The notes: generated from the sequence alone by a model not told the origin. A stretch of 64,000 bases of DNA from Intrasporangium flavum (GCF_001956915.1 NZ_MLJO01000022.1:1-64000), one strand, 5' to 3'; positions 42,753-52,187 are shown, numbered from the stretch's first letter. Numbers and translations: made by a program.

Positions 42753-44309
42753 ATGCTCCTGTCCGACGTCGTCGACACCTCGCACGCCGTCGCGGCCACG
42801 TCGTCGCGCACCGCCAAGGTCGAGGCCCTCGCCGCCTGCCTGTCCCGCGCCGCGCTCGACGGCCCCGACACCGTCGAGGTGGTGGCCGCGCACCTGTCGG
42901 GGGTGCTCCCGCAGCGCCGCATCGGCGTCAGCTGGCGTGGGTTGCGGTCGCTGCCCGACCCCGCCGACGAGCCGACGCTCACGGTCGCCGACGTTCACGC
43001 CGCCGCCACCGCCATGGCCGGCCTCGGCGGGTCCGGCTCCGCCGCGAGCCGATCGGCCGCCGTCACCGAGCTCTTCGCCCGCGCCACCGCCGACGAGCAG
43101 CGCTGGCTGCGCGGGCTCATCACCGGCGAGACGCGTCAGGGCGCGGGCGACGGCGTCATGCTGCAGGCCGTCGCGAAGGCCGCCGCCGTGCCCGACGCCG
43201 CGGTGCGCCGGGCGGTCATGCTCGCCGGGTTCACCGGGCCCGTCGCGCGGGCGGCCCTCGACGGCGGGGTGGGGGCCCTCGAGGCGATCACGCTCGAGGT
43301 GGGGCGGCCGTTGCGGCCGATGCTCGCCGGGTCGGCCCCCGACGTCCCGGCGGCCCTCGAGACCCTCGGCGGCGAGGTCGTCGTCGAGACCAAGCTCGAC
43401 GGCATCCGGCTGCAGGCCCACGTCGACCACCGCTCCACGCCGGGCACCGTGCGCCTCTTCACCCGCACGCTCGAGGAGGTCACCGACCGGATGCCCGAGA
43501 TCACCGAGGCGCTGTCGGGCCTCGACGTCGACACCGCGGTGCTCGACGGCGAGGTCATCGCGCTCGGCGAGGGCGGGCGACCCCAGCCGTTCCAGGTCAC
43601 CGGGGCGCGCACCGCGAGCACCGCCGACGTCGAGCGGCTGCGCGCCGAGGTGCCGCTGACGCCGTACTTCTTCGACCTGCTGCACCTCGACGGCCGAGAC
43701 CTGCTCGACGAGCCGGCCCGCGAGCGCTGGTCGGCGCTCGCTGCCACCGTGCCACCGGCGTGGCTCGTGCCACGCCTCGCGACCGACGACGCCGGCGCCG
43801 CGTCGGGCTTCTTCACCGACCTCGTCGCCGCGGGGCACGAGGGCGTCGTCGTCAAGGACCCCGAGCTGCCCTACGCGGCCGGCCGTCGCGGGCCGGGCTG
43901 GGTCAAGGTCAAGCCGCGGCACACCCTCGACCTCGTCGTCCTCGCCGTCGAGTGGGGCAGCGGCCGACGCCGTGGCTGGCTGTCCAACATCCACCTCGGG
44001 GCCCGCGACGCCGACACCGGCGAGCTCGTCATGCTCGGCAAGACCTTCAAGGGGATGACCGACGAGATGCTCGCGTGGCAGACGCAGCGGTTCCGCGAGC
44101 TCGCCGTCGAGGACCCCGACGCGAGCGAGTGGGTCGTGCACCTGCGGCCCGAGCAGGTCGTCGAGATCGCCTTCGACGGCGTCCAGCGCTCGAGCCGCTA
44201 CCCCGGCGGGATGGCGCTGCGGTTCGCCCGGGTGCTGCGCTACCGCGACGACAAGCGCGTCGAGGAGGTCGACACCGTGCAGACAGTGCGCTCGCTCGCC
44301 GGGTGGTGA
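42753..44309 (+). CDS. ligB: ATP-dependent DNA ligase, LigB type
   Basis: DNA ligase of 518 residues. It follows mycobacterial LigB closely from the first residues (MLLSDVVDTSHAVAATSSRTAKVEALA). The N-terminal DNA-binding domain (1-200) is followed by the adenylation domain with the active-site Lys in VVETKLDGIRL, motif LDGEVIAL, GHEGVVVKDPELPY and GPGWVKVKPRHTLDLVV. The OB domain contains GRRRGWLSNIHLGARD and RPEQVVEIAFDGVQRSSRYPGGMALRFARVLRYRDDK. It seals nicks with ATP and is accessory to the NAD-dependent ligase. It is a single gene. Confidence 0.95.
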   Translation: MLLSDVVDTSHAVAATSSRTAKVEALAACLSRAALDGPDTVEVVAAHLSGVLPQRRIGVSWRGLRSLPDPADEPTLTVADVHAAATAMAGLGGSGSAASRSAAVTELFARATADEQRWLRGLITGETRQGAGDGVMLQAVAKAAAVPDAAVRRAVMLAGFTGPVARAALDGGVGALEAITLEVGRPLRPMLAGSAPDVPAALETLGGEVVVETKLDGIRLQAHVDHRSTPGTVRLFTRTLEEVTDRMPEITEALSGLDVDTAVLDGEVIALGEGGRPQPFQVTGARTASTADVERLRAEVPLTPYFFDLLHLDGRDLLDEPARERWSALAATVPPAWLVPRLATDDAGAASGFFTDLVAAGHEGVVVKDPELPYAAGRRGPGWVKVKPRHTLDLVVLAVEWGSGRRRGWLSNIHLGARDADTGELVMLGKTFKGMTDEMLAWQTQRFRELAVEDPDASEWVVHLRPEQVVEIAFDGVQRSSRYPGGMALRFARVLRYRDDKRVEEVDTVQTVRSLAGW

Positions 44310-44350
44310 GGCTGCAGGTCCATGCAGTACGCCCCTCTTTGTGATCTTTT

Positions 44351-44385
44351 GCGCAGGTTGCGCAGGTAGCCTCGGTGGCGCAGGT
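44351..44385 (+). repeat. Three phased GCGCAGGT repeats upstream of the DUF1906 gene
   Basis: GCGCAGGT occurs at 44351, 44360 and 44378, spaced 9 and 18 nt. The preceding TTTGTGATCTTTT is AT-rich. The cluster is 85 nt before the ATG and may be a regulator site or part of the leader. Confidence 0.5.
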
Positions 44386-44469
44386 GGTCGGGGCCCCCTG
44401 CGTCCACGACAGATCCACGGGTGCACGCGGCAGGCCGCGCGGCCCCGTGGCGGCGAAGGGTCCGGCTTC

Positions 44470-47400
44470 ATGCGTTCTCCAGGGGTGGGCCGCCTGCGGC
44501 CGACGACGTCCGTCCTCCTCTCGACCGGCCTCGCGGCCGCGCTCGTCCTGGCCCCGAGCGGTGTGGCCGACGCAGCCGGTCAGGCAGCCACAGCGCCCGC
44601 AGCCCCACCCACCACGTCGGCCGCCACGTCGGCCAGCACGCCGGCCGCCGCGTCGGTCGCGACGCCGGCCACGGCGCAGCGGGAGGTCTCCTACCGCGGG
44701 GTGCACCTGACGGTCCCCGCCGGCTGGCAGGTCGTCGACCTCGACGCCGACCCCACCCGGTGCGTCCGGCTCGACGTCAAGGCGGTGTACGTCGGGCAGC
44801 CGGCCGCGCAGCAGGACTGCCCGGCCCACCTCGTCGGCCGCTCCGACACCCTCTGGCTGCACCCGACGACGGCCGGGGACACCCGCTCGACCTCGTCCCG
44901 CCAGACGCGCGTCGGTTCGCTGCCCGCCCACACGGCCCGCAACCCCGAGGGGCGCACCAAGCTCGTGCGGTTCGCGACGCCCGGCGTCACCGTCGATGCC
45001 GCCTGGGCCGGCGACGAGGCCACCGTCGACGACGTCCTGTCCACGGCGCGCGCGACGAGCACGACCGGGACCACCGGCACGACCGGTACGACGGCCGGGA
45101 CCACGGCTGGGACCGGCTCCCCTGCCGTCAGCCGGGCTGACGCTCGCCGGTCACTCGCCCCCACCAGCGCAACCGCCACCGCGACGACGAGCGCGACCGC
45201 GGCGACCACGGCGACCATGGCGACCACGGCCGGCACGGGAGTCTCGAACGGCTTCCGGGGCATGGGCTTCGACACGTGCGCCGCGCCCGCGCTGACGACG
45301 ATGCAGAAGTGGTACGCCTCCTCGCCCTACCGGGCCATGGGCATCTACATCGGCGGGTCGATGCGCGCCTGCGGCGACGGCAACCTCTCGGCGTCGTGGG
45401 TGAGCCAGGTGGCGGGGATGGGCTGGGGCCTCATGCCGATCTACGTCGACCTGCAGGCCCCGTGCGTCAACCAGCCGGGGTTGGCGAAGATCGACCCGAC
45501 CAAGGCGGCCGCACAGGGCACCACGGCCGCCGACGACGCCGTCGCCCGCGCCCAGGCCTTCGGGCTCGGCGCAGGGACGCCCGTCTACTACGACATGGAG
45601 GCGTACGGCTCCAGCGACCCGACGACGGCCGCGTCCTGCCGCCAGACCGTCCTGACGTTCCTCACCGCCTGGACCACCGAGCTGCACCGCCTCGGCTACA
45701 GGTCCGGCGTCTACGGCAGCACGTCCTCCGTCATGGTCGACCTGTCGGACGCCTACGGCACGAGCGGCTTCACCCCGCCGGACGACGTGTGGTTCGCCCG
45801 ATGGAACGGGCTGCAGACGCTCTCGGACTCCGCCGCCTACCCGGCGTTCAAGGACTCCTACTGGGCGTCCGGCCAGCGGATCCACCAGTACCAGCTCACC
45901 ACCGAGACCTGGGGTGGGGTCAAGCTCGACATCGACGCGAACTGGGTCGGCGGCCACGTCATCGGCACCCCGGTCCCGGTCGACTACGGCACACGCGTCT
46001 ACGGGCCCGGCAGCACGTCCTTCGTCTTCACCGGGAGGATGGACTACTGGCACTCGATGGCACCCAAGGGCGTCCGGAGCCGGGCGTACTACACGTACGC
46101 CAACGGGTCGCAGGAGTCGAACGGGGCCACCTGGTCGCCGGTGCTGCCCCAGGGCTTCTACTCCGTCAGCGCCTCGGTCCCGGCAGCGACCTCGCCGGCT
46201 CGCGCCACCTACACCGTCACCGACGCCAACGGCTCCCGGACGCAGACCCTCGCCCAGCCCGCCGCCGGCGGGACGCTGGCGCTCGGCACGTACTCCGCGG
46301 TGTCCGGCCGCTCGGTCAGCGTGCACCTCGGCGACAACGACACGAGCCCGACCCCCAGCCCCACCACCGCGACCGTCGCCGTCGACGCCATGACCTTCCA
46401 GCTCGTGGCCACGGCGCCTGCCGCGCCGGGCTCGGTCTCGGCCGTGCCGGGCGACGGGCAGGCGACGGTCCGGTGGGCCGCCGCCACCGACAACGGCAAC
46501 CCGGTCACGGGCTACACGGTCACGGCGTCCCCGGGCGGCGCGAAGGTCACGACGAACGGGTCGGCACGGTCCGCCGTCGTGCCGGGTCTGACCAACGGCA
46601 CCGCGTACACGTTCACGGTCACGGCGACGAACGCGGTCGGCACCGGCCCGGCTTCGACGCGCACGCCGGCCGTGACGCCCCTGCCGCACGGCCACCTCGT
46701 CCCCGTCGCCCCGGCGCGGCTGCTCGACACCCGCGTCGGCACGACGAGCAACCCCGTGAAGACGGCGCTCGCGCCGAACGCGGCGCTGACGGTGCGGGTG
46801 GCCGGCGTGACCGGCTCGCCCGTGCCCGCGGGGGCGCCCGCGGCGGCGGTCAACCTCACGGTCACCTCGCCGAGCGCGGCGGGCTTCCTCAGCGTCGACG
46901 CCACGAGCTCGGGGGGCTCGTCGACGACGAACTTCGTCCGCGGCCAGACCGTCGCCAACCTCGTCATCACCCGACTCACCGGCAGCGGCACGATGACGAT
47001 CGTCAACCACTCCACCGGCACCGTCCAGGTCGTCGCCGACGTCGAGGGCTACCTCAGCGCCGCGGGCACCCTGCGCCAGTGGGTCTCCCCCGCGCCGACG
47101 CGCCTGCTCGACACCCGCATCGGCACGACGAGCAACCCCGTGAAGACGGCGCTCGCGCCGAACGCGGCGCTGACGGTGCGGGTGGCCGGCGTCAGCGGGT
47201 CCCCCGTGCCCGCCGGGGCCGTCGCGGCGGGGCTCAACCTCACGGTCACGTCGCCGAGGGCCGCAGGGTTCCTCAGCGTCGACGCCACGGCCGGCGGCGG
47301 CACGTCGACGACGAACTTCGTCAAGGGCCAGACCGTCGCCAACCTCGTCATCACCCGACTCACCGGCAGCGGCACGATGACGATCGTCAACCACTCGGCG

Positions 47401-47829
47401 GGCACGGTCCAGGTCGTCGCCGACGTCGAGGGCTACCTCGCGGCGACCGGCACCTCGAACCAGTGGGTGACCACGACGCCGGTGCGACTCGTCGACACCC
47501 GCACCGGCACGCCGAGCAACCCCGTGAAGACCGCCCTGGCGGCCAACGCCGCCCTCAAGGTCCGGGTGGCCGGCGTGACCGGCTCGCCCGTTCCGGCCGG
47601 CGCCACGGTCGCGGTGCTCAACCTCACCGTCGCCTCGCCGCAGAAGCCGGGCTTCCTCACCGCCGACGCGTCCGCGAACGGCGGCACGTCGACGGCGAAC
47701 TTCACGACGGGCCAGGTCGTCGCCAACCTCGTCCTGACCCGCCTCGCCGCCGACGGCATGGCGACGATCGTCAACCACTCGGCGGGCACCGTGACCGTCG
47801 TCGTCGACGCGCAGGGCTACCTGCACTGA
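44470..47829 (+). CDS. Large secreted protein: DUF1906 glycoside hydrolase-like, Fn3 and three C-terminal repeats
   Basis: Exported protein of 1119 residues. A signal peptide ends near residue 37 (VADAAG). An N-terminal domain with two Cys (60-190) is followed by a Thr/Ala linker. The DUF1906 domain (about 260-500) starts GFDTCAAPALTTMQKW and has GIYIGGS, VYYDMEAYG and DIDANWVGG; such domains are TIM barrels related to glycosyl hydrolases, with acidic residues at YDMEAY. Next come a galactose-binding-like domain (500-650), an Fn3 domain (about 655-740) and three 128-residue repeats beginning RLLDTR. A cell-wall hydrolase role is plausible. The ATG at 44470 has no clear ribosome-binding site; the frame opens at 44341. 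Confidence 0.88.
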   Translation: MRSPGVGRLRPTTSVLLSTGLAAALVLAPSGVADAAGQAATAPAAPPTTSAATSASTPAAASVATPATAQREVSYRGVHLTVPAGWQVVDLDADPTRCVRLDVKAVYVGQPAAQQDCPAHLVGRSDTLWLHPTTAGDTRSTSSRQTRVGSLPAHTARNPEGRTKLVRFATPGVTVDAAWAGDEATVDDVLSTARATSTTGTTGTTGTTAGTTAGTGSPAVSRADARRSLAPTSATATATTSATAATTATMATTAGTGVSNGFRGMGFDTCAAPALTTMQKWYASSPYRAMGIYIGGSMRACGDGNLSASWVSQVAGMGWGLMPIYVDLQAPCVNQPGLAKIDPTKAAAQGTTAADDAVARAQAFGLGAGTPVYYDMEAYGSSDPTTAASCRQTVLTFLTAWTTELHRLGYRSGVYGSTSSVMVDLSDAYGTSGFTPPDDVWFARWNGLQTLSDSAAYPAFKDSYWASGQRIHQYQLTTETWGGVKLDIDANWVGGHVIGTPVPVDYGTRVYGPGSTSFVFTGRMDYWHSMAPKGVRSRAYYTYANGSQESNGATWSPVLPQGFYSVSASVPAATSPARATYTVTDANGSRTQTLAQPAAGGTLALGTYSAVSGRSVSVHLGDNDTSPTPSPTTATVAVDAMTFQLVATAPAAPGSVSAVPGDGQATVRWAAATDNGNPVTGYTVTASPGGAKVTTNGSARSAVVPGLTNGTAYTFTVTATNAVGTGPASTRTPAVTPLPHGHLVPVAPARLLDTRVGTTSNPVKTALAPNAALTVRVAGVTGSPVPAGAPAAAVNLTVTSPSAAGFLSVDATSSGGSSTTNFVRGQTVANLVITRLTGSGTMTIVNHSTGTVQVVADVEGYLSAAGTLRQWVSPAPTRLLDTRIGTTSNPVKTALAPNAALTVRVAGVSGSPVPAGAVAAGLNLTVTSPRAAGFLSVDATAGGGTSTTNFVKGQTVANLVITRLTGSGTMTIVNHSAGTVQVVADVEGYLAATGTSNQWVTTTPVRLVDTRTGTPSNPVKTALAANAALKVRVAGVTGSPVPAGATVAVLNLTVASPQKPGFLTADASANGGTSTANFTTGQVVANLVLTRLAADGMATIVNHSAGTVTVVVDAQGYLH
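46717..47826 (+). repeat. Three in-frame 384-bp repeats
   Basis: Units start at 46717, 47101 and 47485, exactly 384 bp apart. The first two are nearly identical over long stretches; the third is diverged. Each encodes RL(L/V)DTR...NPVKTAL...NLTV...NF..GQ.VANLV..RL....M.IVNHS.GTV.VV.D..GYL, a repeat module common at the C-terminus of actinobacterial secreted proteins. Confidence 0.9.
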
Positions 47830-47895
47830 CCCACGGCCGGACCCGGACAGGGCGGCGTCGACCGGACAGGCTTCCGGACGGCGTCGCCCTATCTG

Positions 47896-47924
47896 TTGCC
47901 GACGTCACACTCCGTAGGTAAGTT
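47896..47924 (+). promoter_or_regulatory. Promoter of the nagZ operon
   Basis: TTGCCG at 47896 and TAAGTT at 47919 are separated by 17 nt. The -10 region lies in CGTAGGTAAGTT, which resembles CGTAGGAAACTA over the murQ promoter. Confidence 0.6.
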
Positions 47925-47944
47925 CCGCCCTGACAGCAGAACGC

Positions 47945-47957
47945 GTGAATTGTTCAC
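47945..47957. promoter_or_regulatory. Palindrome in the nagZ leader
   Basis: GTGAA-TTG-TTCAC is a perfect 5-bp inverted repeat just upstream of the ribosome-binding site GGAGG. It is a candidate operator for the MurR-type regulator of the cluster. Confidence 0.4.
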
Positions 47958-47974
47958 ATTCCTTCGGAGGCACC

Positions 47975-49798
47975 ATGTCCATGTCAGAGCTGTCCCGCCG
48001 TACCGTCCTCGCCGGTGGCCTCGCGGTCGCCGCGGCCGGCACCGTCGCCGGCCAGGCCCGCGCCGCCACCGCCCCCGGGGCGGCTGCCGCCGCCACGGCG
48101 GGCGAGGAGGGCTGGATCACCTCGACGCTGAGCCGGATGACCCTCGAGGAGAAGGTCGGCCAGCTGTTCATCCAGAACGTCTACGGCAAGGACGCCACGA
48201 CCCCCGACCAGCGCAACGTGCCGCTCTACGGCGTCGCGAGCCCGGCCGAGGTCGTGCGCAAGTACCACCTCGGCGGCGTCATCTACTTCGCGTGGACCGA
48301 CAGCGTGCAGAACCCCGACCAGATCGTCGGCCTCTCCAACGGCCTGCAGAAGGCCGCGCTCGAGCAGTCGACCAAGGCGAAGGTGCCGCTCCAGATCGCC
48401 ATCGACCAGGAGCAGGGCGTCGTCACCCGCATCGGCCCGCCCGCCACCCAGTTCCCCGGCTCGATGGCCCTCGGGGCCGGTCGCAGCGCCCCCGACGCCC
48501 GCACCGCCGCGGCGATCACCGGCCAGGAGCTGCTGGCCATGGGCGTCAACACGAATTTCGCGCCGGTCTGCGACGTCAACGTCAACGCGCTCAACCCGGT
48601 CATCGGCACCCGGTCGTTCTCCTCGCACCCCGACCTCGCCGCCGAGCTCGTCGCCGCGCAGGTGGCCGGCTACCAGCGCGACGCCGGGATCTCGTCCTCG
48701 GCGAAGCACTTCCCCGGCCACGGTGACACCGCCACCGACAGCCACGTCGCCTTCCCGATCATCACGCACACGCGTGCCCAGTGGGAGAGCATCGACGCCC
48801 CGCCGTTCAAGGCCGCGATCCGCGAGGGGATCGACATGATCATGACGGCCCACCTCGCGTTCCCGGCGCTCGACGACTCCGGCGACCCGGCGACGCTGAG
48901 CCACCCGATCCTCACCGGCGTGCTGCGCGACGAGCTCGGCTACGACGGCGTCATCGTCACCGACTCCCTCGGCATGCAGGGCGTGCGCGACAAGTACGGC
49001 GACGCCGAGGTGCCGGTGCGGGCGCTGCTCGCGGGCGCCGACCAGCTGCTCATGAGCCCCGCCATGGACGAGGCGTACGCCGCCGTCGTCGCGGCCGTGC
49101 GCAGCCACCGCATCCACCCGTCCGACCTCGACGCCAAGGTGCGCCGCGTCCTGCGCCTGAAGTACCGCCGCGGTGTCGCCACCCAGCCCTACGCCGACCC
49201 GGCGGGCGTCGCCGGGGTCGTGGGCACGCCCGCCCACCTGGCCGCCGCCGACGAGGTCACCGACCGCACCACGACGCTCGTGAAGAACGACGCCGGGGTC
49301 CTGCCAGTGGCCGCGGCCGGCAAGAAGGTGCTCGTCACGGGCTACGGCGTCTCCACGACCTCGACCCTCGCCGCGGGCCTGGCCGACAAGGGCGCCACGG
49401 TGCAGACCCTCGAGACCGGCACCTCCCCGACCGACGCCAAGGTGGCCTCGGCGGTCGCCGCGGCGGCCGGCAAGGACCTCGTCGTCGTCACGACGATGAA
49501 GGCCTGGGACGCCGCGACCACCGATACCCGCGGGGGGCAGCAGAAGCTCGTCCGCCAGCTCATCGCCTCGGGTGTCCCGGTCGTCGTCGTGGCGGTGCGC
49601 GACCCCTACGACATCGCCTACGTCACCGAGGCCCAGACCTACCTCGCGACCTACTCCTACAGCCCGGTCGCCATCGAGGCGGCGGCTCGGGTCATCACCG
49701 GCGAGGTCGCGCCGACGGCGAAGCTGCCCGTCGACATCCCGGTCAAGGGCGACCCGTCGACGCCGCTCTACCCGTTCGGCCACGGCCTCACCTACTGA
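47975..49798 (+). CDS. nagZ: Secreted beta-N-acetylglucosaminidase, GH3 family (NagZ)
   Basis: Glycoside hydrolase of 607 residues that removes GlcNAc from peptidoglycan fragments. A Tat-type signal (SRRTVLAGGLAVAAAG) shows export. The catalytic domain has the NagZ loop KHFPGHGDTATDSH, holding the Asp-His general-acid pair, and the nucleophile Asp in VIVTDSLGMQGV. A second alpha/beta domain (about 395-607) follows, as in the two-domain NagZ of Bacillus subtilis. ATG 47975 was chosen for the GGAGG eight nt upstream; GTG 47945 would add ten residues before the signal. It opens the MurNAc salvage cluster. Confidence 0.92.
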   Translation: MSMSELSRRTVLAGGLAVAAAGTVAGQARAATAPGAAAAATAGEEGWITSTLSRMTLEEKVGQLFIQNVYGKDATTPDQRNVPLYGVASPAEVVRKYHLGGVIYFAWTDSVQNPDQIVGLSNGLQKAALEQSTKAKVPLQIAIDQEQGVVTRIGPPATQFPGSMALGAGRSAPDARTAAAITGQELLAMGVNTNFAPVCDVNVNALNPVIGTRSFSSHPDLAAELVAAQVAGYQRDAGISSSAKHFPGHGDTATDSHVAFPIITHTRAQWESIDAPPFKAAIREGIDMIMTAHLAFPALDDSGDPATLSHPILTGVLRDELGYDGVIVTDSLGMQGVRDKYGDAEVPVRALLAGADQLLMSPAMDEAYAAVVAAVRSHRIHPSDLDAKVRRVLRLKYRRGVATQPYADPAGVAGVVGTPAHLAAADEVTDRTTTLVKNDAGVLPVAAAGKKVLVTGYGVSTTSTLAAGLADKGATVQTLETGTSPTDAKVASAVAAAAGKDLVVVTTMKAWDAATTDTRGGQQKLVRQLIASGVPVVVVAVRDPYDIAYVTEAQTYLATYSYSPVAIEAAARVITGEVAPTAKLPVDIPVKGDPSTPLYPFGHGLTY

Positions 49799-49799
49799 C

Positions 49800-50816
49800 G
49801 TGCGCACCCTGCCGACCGTCAGGACCCACCGGCCGCGTCGAACCCTCCGGACCCACCGGACCCACCGGACCCTCGGCACCGCGCTGGCGGTGGCGGCCCT
49901 CGCCGCCACCGCCCTCGCGGCGGGGCCCGCCCACGCCGGGCCGTCGTCCGACGCGGCCGCCACCACCGCCACCACCACCGCCACCACCGCGGTGCCCCCG
50001 GTCACCGCACGCGTCGCCACGTACAACATCCACGCCGGCGCCGGTACCGACAACGTCTACGACCTCGACCGCACCGCCGCCGCGATCCGCGCGCTCGACG
50101 CCGATGTCGTCGGTATCGAGGAGGCCGACGTCCACTGGGGCGACCGGTCGCGCTGGGAGGACACCGTCGCCGAGCTCGGGCGACGCCTCGGGATGCGCAC
50201 GGCCTTCGCCCCGATCTACAGCCTCGACCCGCCCGCTCCCGGGCAGCCGCGGCGCGAGTTCGGTGTCGCCCTGCTGTCCCGGTTCCCGCTCGTGTCGGTC
50301 GAGAACCACGACCTGACGCGCCTGTCCACGCAGGACCCGAACCCGGTGCCCGCCCCGGCGCCGGGCTTCCTCGAGGCGGTCGTGCAGGCCGGCGGGGCGC
50401 GCACGCACGTGTACGTCACCCACCTCGACTACCGGGGCGACCCGTCGGTGCGCCGCCTGCAGGTGGCCGACACGCTGCGCATCCTCGACGAGGACCCCGC
50501 GGGAGCGAGCCAGGTGCTCCTCGGCGACCTCAACGCCGAGGCGTCAGCCCCTGAGCTCGCGCCGCTCTGGACGCGCCTGCGCGACGCCTGGGCCGTGGCC
50601 CCGGTCCGCGACGGCGAGCCCGGCCTCAGCTACCCCGCAATCGGCCCGACCAAGCGCATCGACGTCGTGTCGGTCTCCGCCGGCGTCGAGGTGCTCGACG
50701 CCTCCACCCAGCACGACCCCGAGCTGGTGCCCGCCAGCGACCACCGCGCCGTCGTCGCCACGGTGCGCCTGCCCGTGCCGTCCCACCTGCCAGAAGGATC
50801 GGAGAACTCACGATGA
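49800..50816 (+). CDS. Secreted endonuclease/exonuclease/phosphatase-family protein
   Basis: Exported metal-dependent phosphoesterase-fold protein of 338 residues. A basic N-terminus and hydrophobic core (ALAVAALAATALAAGPAHAG) form a signal peptide, followed by a Thr-rich linker. The EEP fold is marked by VATYNIHAG, VVGIEEADVHWG, VYVTHLDYRG, LLGDLNAEAS and ASDHRAVVATV. Family members cleave nucleic acids, inositol phosphates or sphingolipids; the substrate here is unknown. GTG 49800 starts one base after the nagZ stop, and its own stop overlaps the namZ start, so it is coupled to both sugar hydrolases. Confidence 0.85.
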   Translation: MRTLPTVRTHRPRRTLRTHRTHRTLGTALAVAALAATALAAGPAHAGPSSDAAATTATTTATTAVPPVTARVATYNIHAGAGTDNVYDLDRTAAAIRALDADVVGIEEADVHWGDRSRWEDTVAELGRRLGMRTAFAPIYSLDPPAPGQPRREFGVALLSRFPLVSVENHDLTRLSTQDPNPVPAPAPGFLEAVVQAGGARTHVYVTHLDYRGDPSVRRLQVADTLRILDEDPAGASQVLLGDLNAEASAPELAPLWTRLRDAWAVAPVRDGEPGLSYPAIGPTKRIDVVSVSAGVEVLDASTQHDPELVPASDHRAVVATVRLPVPSHLPEGSENSR

Positions 50817-52123
50817 CCCGTCTCAACCGCCGCCAGCTGCTCACCGCCGGAGCGCTCGGCGCCATCGCCCTGCCGGCGACCGCCGCGGGCTCCCTTGCAG
50901 CACAGCCGTCCTCGACCAACTTCCCGGCCAATCCCGTCACCCCGGGCGCCGACCGCGCCGCCGCGTCGGGATGGTCGGTGCTGAGCGGCCAGAAGGTCGG
51001 CGTCATCACCAACCCGACCGGCATCCTGACCAACCTGCGCACCATCGTCGACGAGATGCACGAGTCCGGTGCCGTCGACGTCGTCGGCGTCTTCGGACCG
51101 GAGCACGGCTTCCGCGGCACCGCCCAGGCCGGCAGCTCCGAGGGCACCCACACCGACCCGCGCACCGGCATCACCGTCTACGACGCGTACGGCGCCACGG
51201 TCACCAAGCTGACCTCGATGTTCCGCACCGCCGGCGTCGAGACCGTCGTCTTCGACATCCAGGACGTCGGCGCCAGGTTCTACACCTACATCTGGACCAT
51301 GTACACGGCGATGCGCGCGGCCGTCGCGGTCGGGGCGCGGTTCGTCGTGCTCGACCGGCCGAACCCGGTCGGCGGCACCGCCCGCGGCCCGATGATGACG
51401 ACGGCCTACACCTCGGGCGTCGGGGCCAAGGAGATCGTCCAGGCGCACGGCATGACGGTCGGCGAGCTGGCCCGCTTCTTCGACGCCGAGTTCCTGCCCG
51501 CCGACGCCGGCGGCCGCCTGCGCGACCTCACCGTCGTCGAGCTCAAGGGCTGGCGGCGCGACGTGCCGTTCGCCGCCACGGGACTGCCGTGGGTCATGCC
51601 GAGCCCGAACATGCCGACGCCCGACACCGCGCTCGTCTACCCGGGCACGTGCCTCTTCGAGGGCACCAACCTCTCGGAGGGGCGCGGCACGACGCGGCCG
51701 TTCGAGCTGCTCGGGGCGCCCTTCGTCGACCACCGCTGGGCCGAGCGCGTCGCCGCCCGTGGCCTGCCCGGCGTCGGCGTCCGCGAGGCCTACTTCACCC
51801 CGACGTTCAGCAAGCACACCGGCGCCGTCTGCGGCGGCATCCAGCTGCACGTCACCGACGCGTCGGACTTCGACCCGATCCGCACGACCGTCGAGATGCT
51901 CGTCGCGCTCAAGGCCCTCTACCCCGACTTCGCCTGGCGCTACGACTCCTACGACCCGCAGCGGCCGTACTGGGTCGACAAGCTGACCGGCTCGCCGCGG
52001 CTGCGCACGCAGGTCGACGCCGGCGCCTCGGCGGACGAGGTCGTCGGTGCGTGGCGCGAGGAGCTGGCGGCCTTCGACGCCCGACGCCGCCAGTACCTCA
52101 TCTACGGCGGTCCGGCGGCCTGA
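50813..52123 (+). CDS. namZ: Exo-beta-N-acetylmuramidase (NamZ, DUF1343)
   Basis: Secreted hydrolase of 436 residues. The N-terminus (NRRQLLTAGALGAIALPATAAG) looks like a Tat signal. The DUF1343 core is present: VGVITNPTGI, FGPEHGFRG, VYDAYG, VFDIQDVGARFYTYIWTMYTAM, VVLDRPNPVGG, PWVMPSPNMPTPDTALVYPGTCLFEGTNLSEGRGTTRPFELLGAPF. NamZ (YbbC) of B. subtilis is known to release MurNAc from the non-reducing end of glycans, complementary to NagZ, and its gene sits beside nagZ, amiE and murQ as here. The ATG overlaps the upstream stop (ATGA). Confidence 0.92.
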   Translation: MTRLNRRQLLTAGALGAIALPATAAGSLAAQPSSTNFPANPVTPGADRAAASGWSVLSGQKVGVITNPTGILTNLRTIVDEMHESGAVDVVGVFGPEHGFRGTAQAGSSEGTHTDPRTGITVYDAYGATVTKLTSMFRTAGVETVVFDIQDVGARFYTYIWTMYTAMRAAVAVGARFVVLDRPNPVGGTARGPMMTTAYTSGVGAKEIVQAHGMTVGELARFFDAEFLPADAGGRLRDLTVVELKGWRRDVPFAATGLPWVMPSPNMPTPDTALVYPGTCLFEGTNLSEGRGTTRPFELLGAPFVDHRWAERVAARGLPGVGVREAYFTPTFSKHTGAVCGGIQLHVTDASDFDPIRTTVEMLVALKALYPDFAWRYDSYDPQRPYWVDKLTGSPRLRTQVDAGASADEVVGAWREELAAFDARRRQYLIYGGPAA

Positions 52124-52187
52124 CGCAGGCCTCCCGACCATCCCGCCTGCTGCCCACCGGACCACCACCGGACAATCAAGGAGTGAC

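Noticed and set aside
46717..47826. 384-bp repeats considered as a mobile or intergenic repeat
   Set aside because: They are in frame, in one protein, and encode the same surface module three times.
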